From contig NZ_CP108581.1 of NCBI RefSeq assembly GCF_036010665.1, forward strand, positions 1,146,001 through 1,210,000: DNA of 64,000 bases. Reading direction: 5' to 3'. Positions 39,523 through 47,135 of the stretch are shown in pieces; position 1 is the stretch's first letter, and each line of letters opens with the position of its first letter. The translations under genes were made by a program, and so were the position numbers. Origin of the DNA: Microbispora sp. NBC_01189. GTDB taxonomy: Bacteria; Actinomycetota; Actinomycetes; Streptosporangiales; Streptosporangiaceae. The notes under the pieces were generated by a model, which was not told the origin of the DNA, made no database searches, and was given only the letters and a program-made list of their open reading frames with translations.

Positions 39523-40281
39523 TCATCGAGAGGACCAGGGCTGGCGTGCGAGGGTGAGGCCGTACACCTTGCGCGCGCCAGCCTCCTTGAGCTTCCAGGC
39601 CACGGCGTTCAGGGTGTTGCCAGTGGTGAAGACGTCGTCGTACACCATGATCCGCAGGCCCTCCACCCGGTCAGGGTCGGGGACGCGCAGTGCGGCGCGC
39701 AGCTCGCTGCCGACCGCGTCCCGCTCCCACATGTTCGAGCCGCGCATCTTGCGGGTGGTCTGCGTCTTCTTGATCAGAGGTGGGGTGAGGACGAACGGCA
39801 GTCCCTGGTCATCCTGCTCCCGCGCCTGCTGGATTACCCACCCGACGTGATCCCGCCGCCGCTGCCCGTTGTGCTCCGTCCACATCCCGGGGGTGGGGAT
39901 GATGGCGTCGACGGCATCCACGAGCTCGGGATGGTCGTACAGGAACCCGAGCACGATCCGCGCGTGGATCACCCCCCACCCCCGGACTCCCTGCTTCAAC
40001 TCCCAAATGGTGCGTTCCAAAACGCCAGCCTTCACCCCGATGACGGCGGTGGACTCGAACGCCCGCTGCGGCGAATTGCACAGCCGGTTCACGCACTCGG
40101 CGCCGGGAGAGGGAAGCGACTGGTGGCAGATCGGGCAGCTGGCGTCGTCGGGGGGCTTCATCCGGGCGGACGCGCAGTCGTAGCATGTCGCGATCGGGCC
40201 CACGGTGACGTACGGGCAGCCGCGGCAGTTGCCGAATCCATTCGGCTCAGGGCGATCGGCGGGGTGGGGGGTGCCGGCCAT
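39523..40281 (-). CDS. ComF-like phosphoribosyltransferase with N-terminal zinc motifs
   Basis: The 252-residue product has Cys pairs (CRGCPYVTVGPIATCYDC; CPICHQSL). Its PRTase core has the PRPP-binding loop IMVYDDVFTTGNTLNA near residue 220. ComF proteins act in DNA uptake, but in phages and islands such enzymes travel with DprA. ATG 40281 lies 5 bases after the DprA stop, so the two form an operon. Substrate unknown. Confidence 0.78.
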   Translation of the reverse strand: MAGTPHPADRPEPNGFGNCRGCPYVTVGPIATCYDCASARMKPPDDASCPICHQSLPSPGAECVNRLCNSPQRAFESTAVIGVKAGVLERTIWELKQGVRGWGVIHARIVLGFLYDHPELVDAVDAIIPTPGMWTEHNGQRRRDHVGWVIQQAREQDDQGLPFVLTPPLIKKTQTTRKMRGSNMWERDAVGSELRAALRVPDPDRVEGLRIMVYDDVFTTGNTLNAVAWKLKEAGARKVYGLTLARQPWSSR

Positions 40282-40286
40282 AACTC

Positions 40287-41225
40287 CTATCCGAAGTCGA
40301 GGGCGAGCTGTTGCCTCCGGGCGTCGGCGGCATGGATCCTGCCGGGGTCGGCGAGGACACCGACCACGTCCTCCACATCTTCGACCATCAACGCGCCGCG
40401 CTTCTCTACGTAGCTCTGCGCCCAGGGCTGGTCGATGGTGAGGCTCCGCAGCAGGAAAACCTTCTTGCCGTGCTCGAGCGCGAGCCGGGCCTGCATCTTG
40501 GCCCCGCTGGTGCTCGATGCCTCGATCACGACAGTACCTTGTGCGATGCCTGACATCGTGACGTTTCGGCGCGGGAAGGTGTGCCTGGCGCCGTGCTGGT
40601 CGGGCCAGAACTGCGAGACGAGCGCGCCGTTCTGGGCGATCTGCTCGGCCACGGCGCGGTTCTCCGGCGGGTAGTACCGCAGAATGCCCGTGCCGATAAC
40701 GGCGATCGTACGGCCGCCGGCCTCCAGGGCGGCGGTGTGGGCCGCGGTGTCGATGCCGCGGGCCAGGCCGGAGACGACCGTCACCCCGTGCGTGCACAGA
40801 AGGGCGGACATTCGTCGAGCACGGCGGACGCCAGCCTCGCTGGCCTCTCGCGTCCCGACGACCGCGACGCTGCGTAGATCGGCCTCGGTCAGGGTGCCGC
40901 GAACGAAGAGGAACGGCGGCAGGTTGTAGATCAGCCGTAGTGTGGGGGGGTAGTCGTCGTCGAGAACGGTGATCAGCCGGGCGTCTACGCTGGCAGCTTT
41001 CTCGACCTCGTCGTAGGCCGAGCGCAAATGTGCGTCGAGTTCGGCGTGATGGTCCTTGATCAGGGTGGCGGCGTTGACGGCCTCTGCTGAGACCTCGGCA
41101 GTCTCGCCCCGCCAGAGGCGCTCGATGCCATCTGGACGTTGTGTCTCACGGGCCAGCAAGTACCAGCTGACCCCTTTGATCTGGCAGAGCGCGAGAAGCC
41201 GCGCCTGCTGTTCAGTGATCCGCAT
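40287..41225 (-). CDS. dprA: DprA/Smf-like Rossmann-fold protein
   Basis: The 312-residue product has the DprA core: DDDYPPTLRLIYNLPPFLFVRG, VAVVGTREAS, VVSGLARGIDTAAH, NRAVAEQIAQ, PRRN and EASSTSGA. DprA loads RecA on single-stranded DNA in transformation; related folds also occur in conflict systems. There is no clear C-terminal winged helix. ATG 41225 with GGAGAGTAGG upstream. Paired with a PRTase on a prophage, a role in defence or nucleotide signalling is possible but unproven. Confidence 0.85.
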   Translation of the reverse strand: MRITEQQARLLALCQIKGVSWYLLARETQRPDGIERLWRGETAEVSAEAVNAATLIKDHHAELDAHLRSAYDEVEKAASVDARLITVLDDDYPPTLRLIYNLPPFLFVRGTLTEADLRSVAVVGTREASEAGVRRARRMSALLCTHGVTVVSGLARGIDTAAHTAALEAGGRTIAVIGTGILRYYPPENRAVAEQIAQNGALVSQFWPDQHGARHTFPRRNVTMSGIAQGTVVIEASSTSGAKMQARLALEHGKKVFLLRSLTIDQPWAQSYVEKRGALMVEDVEDVVGVLADPGRIHAADARRQQLALDFG

Positions 41226-41406
41226 CCTACTCTCCGGGTCCATGTTCGAATGCGTGTCTGATTGTTGTAGCAAATGTGACTGACTGACTCCATAGTCTCA
41301 GGCGCCACTTTCCGTCATCGCGTCGACATGCATTCTTAGCCGAGCTGCGACCATACGTATGCGGTTGATGTCGATGCCCTGGCGTACCAGATCCCGCCAG
41401 GATCGC

Positions 41407-41618
41407 GGCCCCGAGGCCCGCGCCGTGAGTCCTCGGGGCCGGTTCAGGTGGGCGGTCCCTTCTCGCGGGGGACAAGCAGGGACCGCCCGGGCCCGCCCAC
41501 GCGCACGGGGGCAGCGCGACAGGGCGGGCTGATCAGGGGGCGGCCTCCCCGTATCACCCCCTCAGGTGGGAGAGGCCGCCCAGCCCCGCCGGCTGTGGTT
41601 GACCACGACCGGCGGGGC
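41407..41618. repeat. Array of five consecutive perfect hairpins
   Basis: Arms: 41407-41416/41431-41440; 41450-41459/41479-41488; 41491-41498/41522-41529; 41538-41547/41572-41581; 41583-41592/41609-41618. All are 8 to 10 bp and perfect. The last has an extra inner GTGGT/ACCAC stem and follows the stop of the leftward operon, so it can be its terminator. No gene is visible between 41226 and 41621. Confidence 0.8.
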
Positions 41619-41621
41619 AGC

Positions 41622-41870
41622 TCAACGGATGCGGTGCGCGATCTCGTCCTGCACCGCCAGGGCCTGGGCGAGCCCTTCGGGGGTTTCCCGGGCCACGGTG
41701 GTCACCATCCCGGCGGCCAGCTGCGCCAGGGTCGGCGACCGGCGTCGGGTGGCCCACCACCGCACCACGCCGCCGGTCACCCGGATGCGCCACGCGGGGT
41801 GGGTCTGCTCCAGCGCGGCGAGCTGCCGCTGCTCCCGGGTGATGACGGTCCCGGTCAGTTCCTCGCTCAT
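41622..41870 (-). CDS. Small Trp-rich phage protein (operon A, gene 4)
   Basis: The 82-residue product has AWRIRVTGGVVRWWATRR, a variant of the Trp-rich motif found in 42202-42489, 42486-42698 and 45318-45545, followed by a helix (LAQLAAGMVTTVARETPEG). ATG 41870 overlaps the previous stop (ATGA). Function unknown. Confidence 0.6.
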   Translation of the reverse strand: MSEELTGTVITREQRQLAALEQTHPAWRIRVTGGVVRWWATRRRSPTLAQLAAGMVTTVARETPEGLAQALAVQDEIAHRIR

Positions 41871-42205
41871 GGCGCCTCGTCCATCCGGGCCAGAGCCGCC
41901 AGGCCGACGAGGGCCAGGCCCGCGCTGTCGGCCTCGCCGGGCAGGAGCCGGGCGACCAGGAAGTCCCCGAGCCTCGCGTGGATGAGCGGCGAGCGCGCGC
42001 CGGGCTCCCGCACCAGATCCACGGTCAGGTCCTGCACGTACTTCCCCGCGATCAGCGGCATCGCGGTCAGCCCGACGACGCGGAGCCGCGCGTGGTGCAC
42101 CTGCTCGCCGACCGGCTCGGTGTGGCGCTCGACGCACCACGTCGGGCATCGGTCGGCGGCGCGGCGGCCAGCGCCTGGGAAGCCGTGGCCGCCGCGCCGG
42201 CTCAT
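41867..42205 (-). CDS. DUF6907-like protein (operon A, gene 3)
   Basis: The 112-residue product has the family start CPTWCVERHTE and a beta-rich body (MPLIAGKYVQDLTVDLVREPG) ending LALVGLAALARM. Close paralogs lie at 45016-45321 and 47901-48272. The CPxWC-H motif may bind metal; the family has no assigned function. Coupled by ATGA overlaps. Confidence 0.7.
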   Translation of the reverse strand: MSRRGGHGFPGAGRRAADRCPTWCVERHTEPVGEQVHHARLRVVGLTAMPLIAGKYVQDLTVDLVREPGARSPLIHARLGDFLVARLLPGEADSAGLALVGLAALARMDEAP

Positions 42206-42489
42206 GAGGGTCCCCCGCTCCGGGCGGCCAAGGCGAGTGTCTCCTGCCGGAGCAGGGCTTCGAGGTCGGCCGCGGTGCGGGCCTGGAGGATCAGCGGTTC
42301 GGGGACCGGGCCGGCCGCCAGCGCGTAGAACCGGCGCGAGCCCGCGCCGTACAGCACTGTCCAGCCCGGCCAGCTCACGGCGAGGCGGCGGGCCTCGGCG
42401 CGCTTGTCGAGGTCCCAGGCGCGGCGCATGAAGACGCCCGGTTGGGTCCCGTCGCGGTGACGGCCGCGCGGCCGTTCGCCGCGTGTCAC
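42202..42489 (-). CDS. Small Trp/Tyr-rich phage protein (operon A, gene 2)
   Basis: The 95-residue product has GWTVLYGAGSRRFYALA, a diverged form of the Trp-rich motif, then a C-terminal helix (TAADLEALLRQETLALAA). GTG 42489 overlaps the previous stop; ATG 42432 is an alternative. Function unknown. Confidence 0.55.
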   Translation of the reverse strand: MTRGERPRGRHRDGTQPGVFMRRAWDLDKRAEARRLAVSWPGWTVLYGAGSRRFYALAAGPVPEPLILQARTAADLEALLRQETLALAARSGGPS

Positions 42490-42698
42490 CGGGCCGCCTC
42501 GGCGCGGGCCTCCTGCGCGGCGACCACCTCGGCGAGCTCGCCCGGGGTGTCGGCGTCGACCGTGCGCTCGGCTCCGGCCTTCATCTCCGGGCCGGTGAAC
42601 GGCTGCTCGCGGGTCGCCCAGAACCGGCCGGCGTCGGACCGCCAGAACCGCCATCCGGGTGTCCGCTGCGGGGGCACTGTGGCCGTATCGTTTCTCAT
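42486..42698 (-). CDS. Small Trp-rich phage protein (operon A, gene 1)
   Basis: The 70-residue product carries GWRFWRSDAGRFWATRE and an acidic helix (DADTPGELAEVVAAQEA). It is clearly paralogous to 45318-45545 (GWRLWRSDAGRWWATRE). ATG 42698 is placed 8 bases after GGAGG, which sits in the loop of leader A. Confidence 0.7.
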   Translation of the reverse strand: MRNDTATVPPQRTPGWRFWRSDAGRFWATREQPFTGPEMKAGAERTVDADTPGELAEVVAAQEARAEAAR

Positions 42699-42763
42699 GG
42701 GTCGCACCTCCACTGTGCGATCAAGGGACCCGTATGGCGTTCGCGCGCCTACGGGTCCCGCTG
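42699..42763 (-). promoter_or_regulatory. Structured 5' leader A (candidate cis-regulatory RNA)
   Basis: Read leftward: AGC, a GC hairpin (arms 42750-42759 and 42725-42734 plus an inner GGCG/CGCC), the linker TTGA, then TCGCAC-AGTGGAG-GTGCGA (42720-42702) with most of the Shine-Dalgarno in the 7-base loop, then CCC and ATG. Leaders B and C share this order. Confidence 0.7.
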
Positions 42764-42789
42764 ACCGTCACAGCATGCCCACGCGTAAA

Positions 42790-42824
42790 GGCTCTGGCGT
42801 TGACGAGTTGTCAACGCCAGAGCC
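42790..42824 (-). terminator. Perfect 15-bp terminator after the TPR regulator
   Basis: GGCTCTGGCGTTGAC (42790-42804) and GTCAACGCCAGAGCC (42810-42824) with a 5-base loop. On the leftward strand TTTA follows. It separates the regulator from operon A. Confidence 0.85.
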
Positions 42825-42847
42825 CTTGACTATTGGTGAGCGTGGAG

Positions 42848-44053
42848 TTACACGCCGCACCACTGGGCGAACTTCAGCAGCGGATCTGGGGCTTTCCCCC
42901 GCGCCCGCAACAGGGTGGCGATCGTCTCGTGCACCGTCGGGTGATACCGCGTCTGATCCGGCGCGACCCGTCTGGCGTTGTCCAGCGACTGCAACGCCTC
43001 CTCATGCCGGGCTGTCCAGACCTCGGCACGCGCACGGTCCACCCAGTAGTGCCCGGCGCGCGCCGCCGGGTAGCCGGGCGGCATCTGCACCTTCGCAGCT
43101 TGCTCCAGCGCCTTGCCGTGCCGGTCCTGGTCGCTGGCCATCGCCATCGCGTGGATCAGACAGTTCGCCGGGCCGAACACGACCTCATAGGCGGAGGTCT
43201 CCCCCGTCTGATCGGCGATGTCGAGCGCCTCGCGCAGCCAATCCTCCGCCCCGGCCGGGTCGCCCTGCCGGCCGGTCAGAACCGCCGCCTTCAGGTGCAG
43301 GGCGCCGCGCACGGCCTTCGTCGAGCGGTCGCCGTCGTCGTCCAGGTCCCGCAGCGCCTGCCGTACCAGGCGCACCCCGCGGTCGTGGCGGGCGGAGTCG
43401 GCCATCAACTGGGCGCGGTTCCATCGCTCGATCGCTACCTCACGGGGGTCGCCGGAGCGCTCCGCAGCGACCGCCATACGGGACAGCCCGAGCCGGGCGA
43501 GGTCGTTGAACCCGATCCGATGAGCGACGACGTAGACGCTCCGGCAGGTCTCCGACAGCACCCAGTGTGCGCGTTCCCGGTCATGCCCCGGCCGGTCGTG
43601 CAGGAGCGCCAGGTGAGTGGCCTCAGCGATCAGCGCGGGCAACTCTTGCGCGATCCTCAGGAACTCGCCCTGCGCGCGCCGCTCGACCACCTGATGGATC
43701 TCGCGCTCCAGCACAGGCAGGGGTCGCGGCGGCGGGTCGTCGTCGGCGGCCGTGTCCCAGTCGTCGAGCGCGACGGCGAGGGGGGTGAGTAGCTGATCGA
43801 GCTGGTCCTGTTGGAGGGTGTGGATATAGGGCTGTCCGCGTAGCGTCGACATGTCGACGCCGAGGGCACGGGCGACGGCCGCGATGATGGGTTCGCTGGG
43901 GTAGCGGTCGCCACTCTCGATGCGCGAAAGCATCGAGGCTGAGACATGCGCGCGTTTACCGAGCTCTCGCAGCGAGTATCCGCGCAGGGATCGAATATCG
44001 GCGATCCGGGCCCCGATGCCATGGTGAGTGCCGATGTCGGTGGGGTCGGGCAT
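42848..44053 (-). CDS. XRE regulator with C-terminal TPR-like helices
   Basis: The 401-residue product has an HTH at about 12-70 (IGARIADIRSLRGYSLRELGKRA; SMLSRIESGDRYPSE). A long helical TPR-like part follows (AVRGALHLKAAVLTGRQGD; AEDWLREALDIADQTGE; EALQSLDNARRVAPD). Such proteins often sense peptides or small ligands. It stands alone between two similar small-gene operons and may control them. GGGAG precedes ATG 44053. Confidence 0.8.
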   Translation of the reverse strand: MPDPTDIGTHHGIGARIADIRSLRGYSLRELGKRAHVSASMLSRIESGDRYPSEPIIAAVARALGVDMSTLRGQPYIHTLQQDQLDQLLTPLAVALDDWDTAADDDPPPRPLPVLEREIHQVVERRAQGEFLRIAQELPALIAEATHLALLHDRPGHDRERAHWVLSETCRSVYVVAHRIGFNDLARLGLSRMAVAAERSGDPREVAIERWNRAQLMADSARHDRGVRLVRQALRDLDDDGDRSTKAVRGALHLKAAVLTGRQGDPAGAEDWLREALDIADQTGETSAYEVVFGPANCLIHAMAMASDQDRHGKALEQAAKVQMPPGYPAARAGHYWVDRARAEVWTARHEEALQSLDNARRVAPDQTRYHPTVHETIATLLRARGKAPDPLLKFAQWCGV

Positions 44054-44063
44054 ACTGACTCCC

Positions 44064-44117
44064 GTTCTGTGCTGACACTCAGAACATTACTTACCCTTGG
44101 CCAGAACTGGGGGTAAG
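44064..44117. promoter_or_regulatory. Two inverted repeats upstream of the TPR regulator
   Basis: GTTCTG (44064-44069) and CAGAAC (44080-44085) are 10 bases apart, and CTTACCC (44090-44096) pairs with GGGTAAG (44111-44117). They start 11 bases before the regulator's ATG, so autoregulation is likely. Confidence 0.5.
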
Positions 44118-44121
44118 GCGC

Positions 44122-44375
44122 ACGGTCCCCGTCCCCCGACGGGGACCGTTTCGCTTTCCGCGACCACGTGTTTCCCTCATCGCAGGAGAGCCCGCCGACC
44201 AGCGATCGGCGGGGCAACCGTAGGCATCGTGCCCACGGTTCCGCCCTCGCGCGCACGGGCCGCACGGCAAACAGCGCGGACATCATGTCCGGGCAGCCCT
44301 CGCGCGTAGGGGCGGCGCCCTCCCTTTTTCGCGAAGCTGCGAAAAAGCCTGCCGCCACCCTCATGCGAGGGCGGC
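44122..44375. repeat. Second hairpin array, non-coding
   Basis: Hairpins: 44122-44133/44138-44149 (12 bp); 44191-44198/44206-44213; 44216-44221/44235-44240 with inner GGCA/TGCC; palindrome 44277-44291; 44324-44332/44339-44347 (9 bp); 44351-44375. No gene is visible from 44054 to 44428. The last unit resembles 45964-45987 with changed but paired bases. Confidence 0.7.
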
Positions 44376-44428
44376 ACCGTTTCCGGGCAACGCGACGTCC
44401 CGCCGACCGAGTGCCCGGCCGGGGAGTC

Positions 44429-45019
44429 TCAGCGTGCCTGACCCGCGAGCAGGCGAGCCCACAGGGCCCTTACACGGGCGCCCGGCAGGTATTCCGACAC
44501 CGATACCTCGGGCCGGGTCTTCGTCCGGTCCGTACGGCGGACGAACATCAGCCCCCCGGCCGTGCACAGCTCATACGAGATGGGTACGCACTCCGCGCAC
44601 GTGTAGGCCACGACCCCGACGCGCGCCATGCGACCAGTGTGCACACTCCAGGCCAGTTGCCGGTGCCCGGGTTGCTCCGGCGTCGGGTGCATTCCCAGGC
44701 AGGCCCGGAACGCCGCGAGGGCCTCCGCCACCTGTGGGGGCATGGGCGGTTCCGGGGGTGGCGGGACGGCCTGCTCGTCATGCTCGGCGCCGAACTCCCG
44801 CTGTACGGCCCTCACCGCCGGGCCCTGCTGCCCGCCGCGGCGTTCCGCGGCGGCCAACTCCAACAGGTGATCCTCTACGCACCGCTCATCAACGACCGTC
44901 AACGCGAGTTCCTTGCGGACCTCCGCCAGCGAGCGGCCCTCAAGGACCAGGCGCACGGCCTCGGACCGGCGGCCCGCCGCCTTCGTCCCCGCCCGCCACG
45001 GCGGCGAAGGCACGGTCAC
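44429..45019 (-). CDS. Uncharacterised phage protein (operon B, gene 3)
   Basis: The 196-residue product has an HTH-like N-terminus (SEAVRLVLEGRSLAEVRKEL), a Pro-rich middle and a C-terminal beta part with YTCAECVPISYELCTAGG. GTG 45019 overlaps the preceding stop. I do not recognise the family. Confidence 0.6.
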   Translation of the reverse strand: MTVPSPPWRAGTKAAGRRSEAVRLVLEGRSLAEVRKELALTVVDERCVEDHLLELAAAERRGGQQGPAVRAVQREFGAEHDEQAVPPPPEPPMPPQVAEALAAFRACLGMHPTPEQPGHRQLAWSVHTGRMARVGVVAYTCAECVPISYELCTAGGLMFVRRTDRTKTRPEVSVSEYLPGARVRALWARLLAGQAR

Positions 45020-45321
45020 AGCTCGACATCCCGGGCCAGCGCCGCGAGCCCGACAAGGGCGATCCCGGCGCGCTCGCACTCGGCGATCGTGAGCTGCGCG
45101 AGCAGGTAGTCACCGATGCGCAGCTGCACGCGCGGCTCGTCCTCGCCGGGCTCCTGCACCAGGTCGAGCGCCAGCCGCTGGACGTGCTTCCCGGCGATCA
45201 GCGGCATCGTGCTCAGGTCGATCAGGCGGACCCGGGCGCAGTGCGCGCGCTCGGCGGCCGGTTCCCCGTCGTGGCTGTCGGCGCACCAGCCGGGGCACGG
45301 CCCGGCGTCGGGGGCGGTCAC
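45016..45321 (-). CDS. DUF6907-like protein (operon B, gene 2)
   Basis: The 101-residue product has CPGWCADSHDGE, MPLIAGKHVQRLALDLVQEPG and IALVGLAALARDVEL, nearly matching the paralog at 41867-42205 across its length. GTG 45321 overlaps the preceding stop. Confidence 0.7.
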   Translation of the reverse strand: MTAPDAGPCPGWCADSHDGEPAAERAHCARVRLIDLSTMPLIAGKHVQRLALDLVQEPGEDEPRVQLRIGDYLLAQLTIAECERAGIALVGLAALARDVEL

Positions 45322-45545
45322 TGGGCCGCCGCCAGGGCCGCGATGCTCTCCTGCTCGGCGACGGCCCTGATCAGGGCGAGTTCGTCGTCGGCGTCCACGC
45401 ACCGCGCCGCGCCGGCCTGCTCGGCGGCCCGCCCGAACCGCCGTTCCCGGGTCGCCCACCACCGGCCGGCGTCCGACCTCCACAGGCGCCATCCGGTGAT
45501 CTCCGGCTCTTCGCCGCGTCGCTCGTGTACGGCAGAATCAGCCAC
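45318..45545 (-). CDS. Small Trp-rich phage protein (operon B, gene 1)
   Basis: The 75-residue product has GWRLWRSDAGRWWATRE and an Ala-rich helix (LIRAVAEQESIAALAAAQ). It pairs with a DUF6907 gene as in operon A. GTG 45545 follows GGAGG within leader B. Confidence 0.7.
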   Translation of the reverse strand: MADSAVHERRGEEPEITGWRLWRSDAGRWWATRERRFGRAAEQAGAARCVDADDELALIRAVAEQESIAALAAAQ

Positions 45546-45610
45546 AGTCGCACCTCCGATGTGCGATCAAGGGCCCGTCCGGTCGTTCGCAGCGCCGGGC
45601 GGGCCCGCTT
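45546..45610 (-). promoter_or_regulatory. Structured 5' leader B (candidate cis-regulatory RNA)
   Basis: Read leftward: AAGC, GC hairpin (arms 45595-45606 and 45571-45582, one mismatch), TTGA, TCGCAC-ATCGGAG-GTGCGA (45566-45548), CT, GTG. The outer hairpin sequence differs from leader A but keeps pairing. A candidate -10 (TTATAC) lies just upstream on this strand. Confidence 0.7.
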
Positions 45611-45635
45611 TTGTATAAGCGCAGGCTAGGCCGCA

Positions 45636-45672
45636 CCTGTACCTACCCGTCAAGGCCTGTACCAGCCTGTAG
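45636..45672. promoter_or_regulatory. Helically phased CCTGTA repeats, probable GntR operator
   Basis: CCTGTACC at 45636 and 45656 and CCTGTAG at 45666 are 20 and 10 bases apart, so all face one side of the helix. They lie in the divergent gap between operon B and the GntR gene and probably control both. Confidence 0.55.
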
Positions 45673-45705
45673 AGCATTGTTCCTGGCTACTTAGGGTCAG
45701 GAAGT

Positions 45706-45960
45706 GTGAGCATCGATCTGCTGGGGCCTGAGCCGATCTATCGGCAGATCGCTGCCGTGATCGCCCAGCGCATCGAGGACGGCACCTATGGGCCGCGCCG
45801 CGCGATCCCGTCCGAGGCCGCACTCTGCGCCGAGTTCGACGTGTCCCGCAACACCGTGCGGGCGGCCCTGCGCGTGCTCGCCGAACAGGGCCTGATCGTG
45901 TCGGTGATGGGACGCGGCACCTTCGTGAAGGGCGACGGCCAGGCCGCCGCGAACGAGTAA
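45706..45960 (+). CDS. Minimal GntR-family regulator
   Basis: The 84-residue product is a lone GntR winged helix (EPIYRQIAAVIAQRIEDGTY; RAIPSEAALCAEFDVSRNTVR; EQGLIVSVMGRGTFV) without effector domain, like the Kor-type repressors of actinomycete plasmids and integrative elements. GTG 45706. It is the only rightward gene in this stretch. Confidence 0.88.
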   Translation: MSIDLLGPEPIYRQIAAVIAQRIEDGTYGPRRAIPSEAALCAEFDVSRNTVRAALRVLAEQGLIVSVMGRGTFVKGDGQAAANE

Positions 45961-45963
45961 CCC

Positions 45964-46098
45964 GCCGCCCGCCTGCGCGAGGGCGGCACGCGCAGCAGGC
46001 ACCCGTCACTACTAATGACGGGTCGCCGCCCGCCCGTGCCGGGCCGGCGCCCTGCCCGAGCAGCGCGACGCCCCGCCGATCGAGCGATCGACGGGGCG
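45964..46098. terminator. Hairpin cluster between GntR gene and leftward operon C
   Basis: Three hairpins: 45964-45970/45981-45987; 46001-46008/46016-46023 (8 bp); and 46069-46098, a long stem built from CGCCCCG/CGGGGCG and CGATCG/CGATCG. They probably terminate the convergent transcripts. Confidence 0.7.
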
Positions 46099-46126
46099 CG
46101 CTTCTCAGGTACGGCCGGGTACGGGG

Positions 46127-46639
46127 TCAGGCATCGGCCAGTGTCGCCAGGTACGCCCTGACCTGCTGCGCCTTATCCTGGCCGATGCCGAGCTCGATTT
46201 TGATCCGGCGGATGGACGGAACCTCGCTCGTGACGACGTCGGCCAGGAACCGGCTCGCCGCCTGCCGGGCGAGGTCGTCCGGCAGGGCCTCGGGTACGTA
46301 CCCGGGGGTGTGGCCCTCGGCCTCGCCAGGGGTGTGCATACTGTGCACCCCCTTGAGGTCGTCGGCCGCTGGCGCGTGCGGGAAGTCGCCCTCGGCCGCC
46401 CAGTCGTACAACGGCGTGACACCGCGCGGCACAGCCGGGAGCACGGGCGCGGCGGCCCGGGGGATGCTCAGCGGCGCCTCCACGGCGGCCAGGCCATGAC
46501 CGAACGCGACGCGGTCCCGCTCGATAAGCGAGGCCGCCACGTCGAACGAGCGGGGCGCGAGCCCGGCCACGTACGTGGCGAACATGCGGGCCTCGTCGGC
46601 GGTCAGGCTCTCCACCAGGGCGGAGGGGTCGGCGCTCAC
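46127..46639 (-). CDS. Uncharacterised phage protein (operon C, gene 6)
   Basis: The 170-residue product ends with a recognisable helical HTH-like segment (VPSIRRIKIELGIGQDKAQQVRAYL), as seen in Spd-type transfer or replication regulators of actinomycete elements. The start is acidic-helical (LVESLTADEARMFATYVAGL). GTG 46639 overlaps the previous stop. Confidence 0.6.
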   Translation of the reverse strand: MSADPSALVESLTADEARMFATYVAGLAPRSFDVAASLIERDRVAFGHGLAAVEAPLSIPRAAAPVLPAVPRGVTPLYDWAAEGDFPHAPAADDLKGVHSMHTPGEAEGHTPGYVPEALPDDLARQAASRFLADVVTSEVPSIRRIKIELGIGQDKAQQVRAYLATLADA

Positions 46640-46866
46640 TCGGCATCCGCCTTTGCCGCCTCACGCTTCATTCGCTCGGTCTCGGCGCGGGTCTGCGTCC
46701 AGATCTCGAAGGTTCGGAAGTGGACCTCGTCGAGGACGAACCCGATCTGCTCGACGAGGTCTGTTGCCCTGCCGCCGAGGTCGATCTCGGCGAGGTCCTC
46801 CAGGTGCTCGTTCAGCTGGTGCATCTCGTTGGCCGTGACGAAGTACATCGGCGGTTGCTCGATCAT
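46636..46866 (-). CDS. Small helical phage protein (operon C, gene 5)
   Basis: The 76-residue product is one long helical segment (MHQLNEHLEDLAEIDLGG; LVEQIGFVLDEVHF). No family recognised. ATGA overlap on the upstream side and GTGA on the downstream side. Confidence 0.6.
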   Translation of the reverse strand: MIEQPPMYFVTANEMHQLNEHLEDLAEIDLGGRATDLVEQIGFVLDEVHFRTFEIWTQTRAETERMKREAAKADAE

Positions 46867-47135
46867 CCCGCCCCACCCGCCGTACGCCGGGCCCGGCGGG
46901 TGGCCAGGTCGATCACGTCGCCGTCCGCCTGGTCGACCTGGATGAGCAGCGCGACGATGCCGATCGCGGCGTCCCGGAGCTGCTGCTCCTCGGCCCGGGT
47001 GAGCCAGCGCCTGTCACCGGGGCGGCCGTGCGCGCCGCCGATGAGGGTGATGACACGCTGGCCGTGCTCGGACAGCCGCCGGTAGACGTCGTCGTGGAGC
47101 ACGGCGGCCGGGCCAAGGTCGTGCTGCGGGGTCAT
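46863..47135 (-). CDS. Small phage protein (operon C, gene 4)
   Basis: The 90-residue product has a helical start (LHDDVYRRLSEHGQRVITLIG) and ends in DVIDLATRRARR. No family recognised. Coupled on both sides by ATGA. Confidence 0.6.
   Translation of the reverse strand: MTPQHDLGPAAVLHDDVYRRLSEHGQRVITLIGGAHGRPGDRRWLTRAEEQQLRDAAIGIVALLIQVDQADGDVIDLATRRARRTAGGAG

Noticed and set aside
42725-42759. Leader hairpins as ordinary terminators of upstream genes
   Set aside because: A separate 15-bp terminator already lies upstream at 42790-42824. The hairpins lack T-runs, and the invariant TTGA and loop-placed Shine-Dalgarno tie them to the following start codon.
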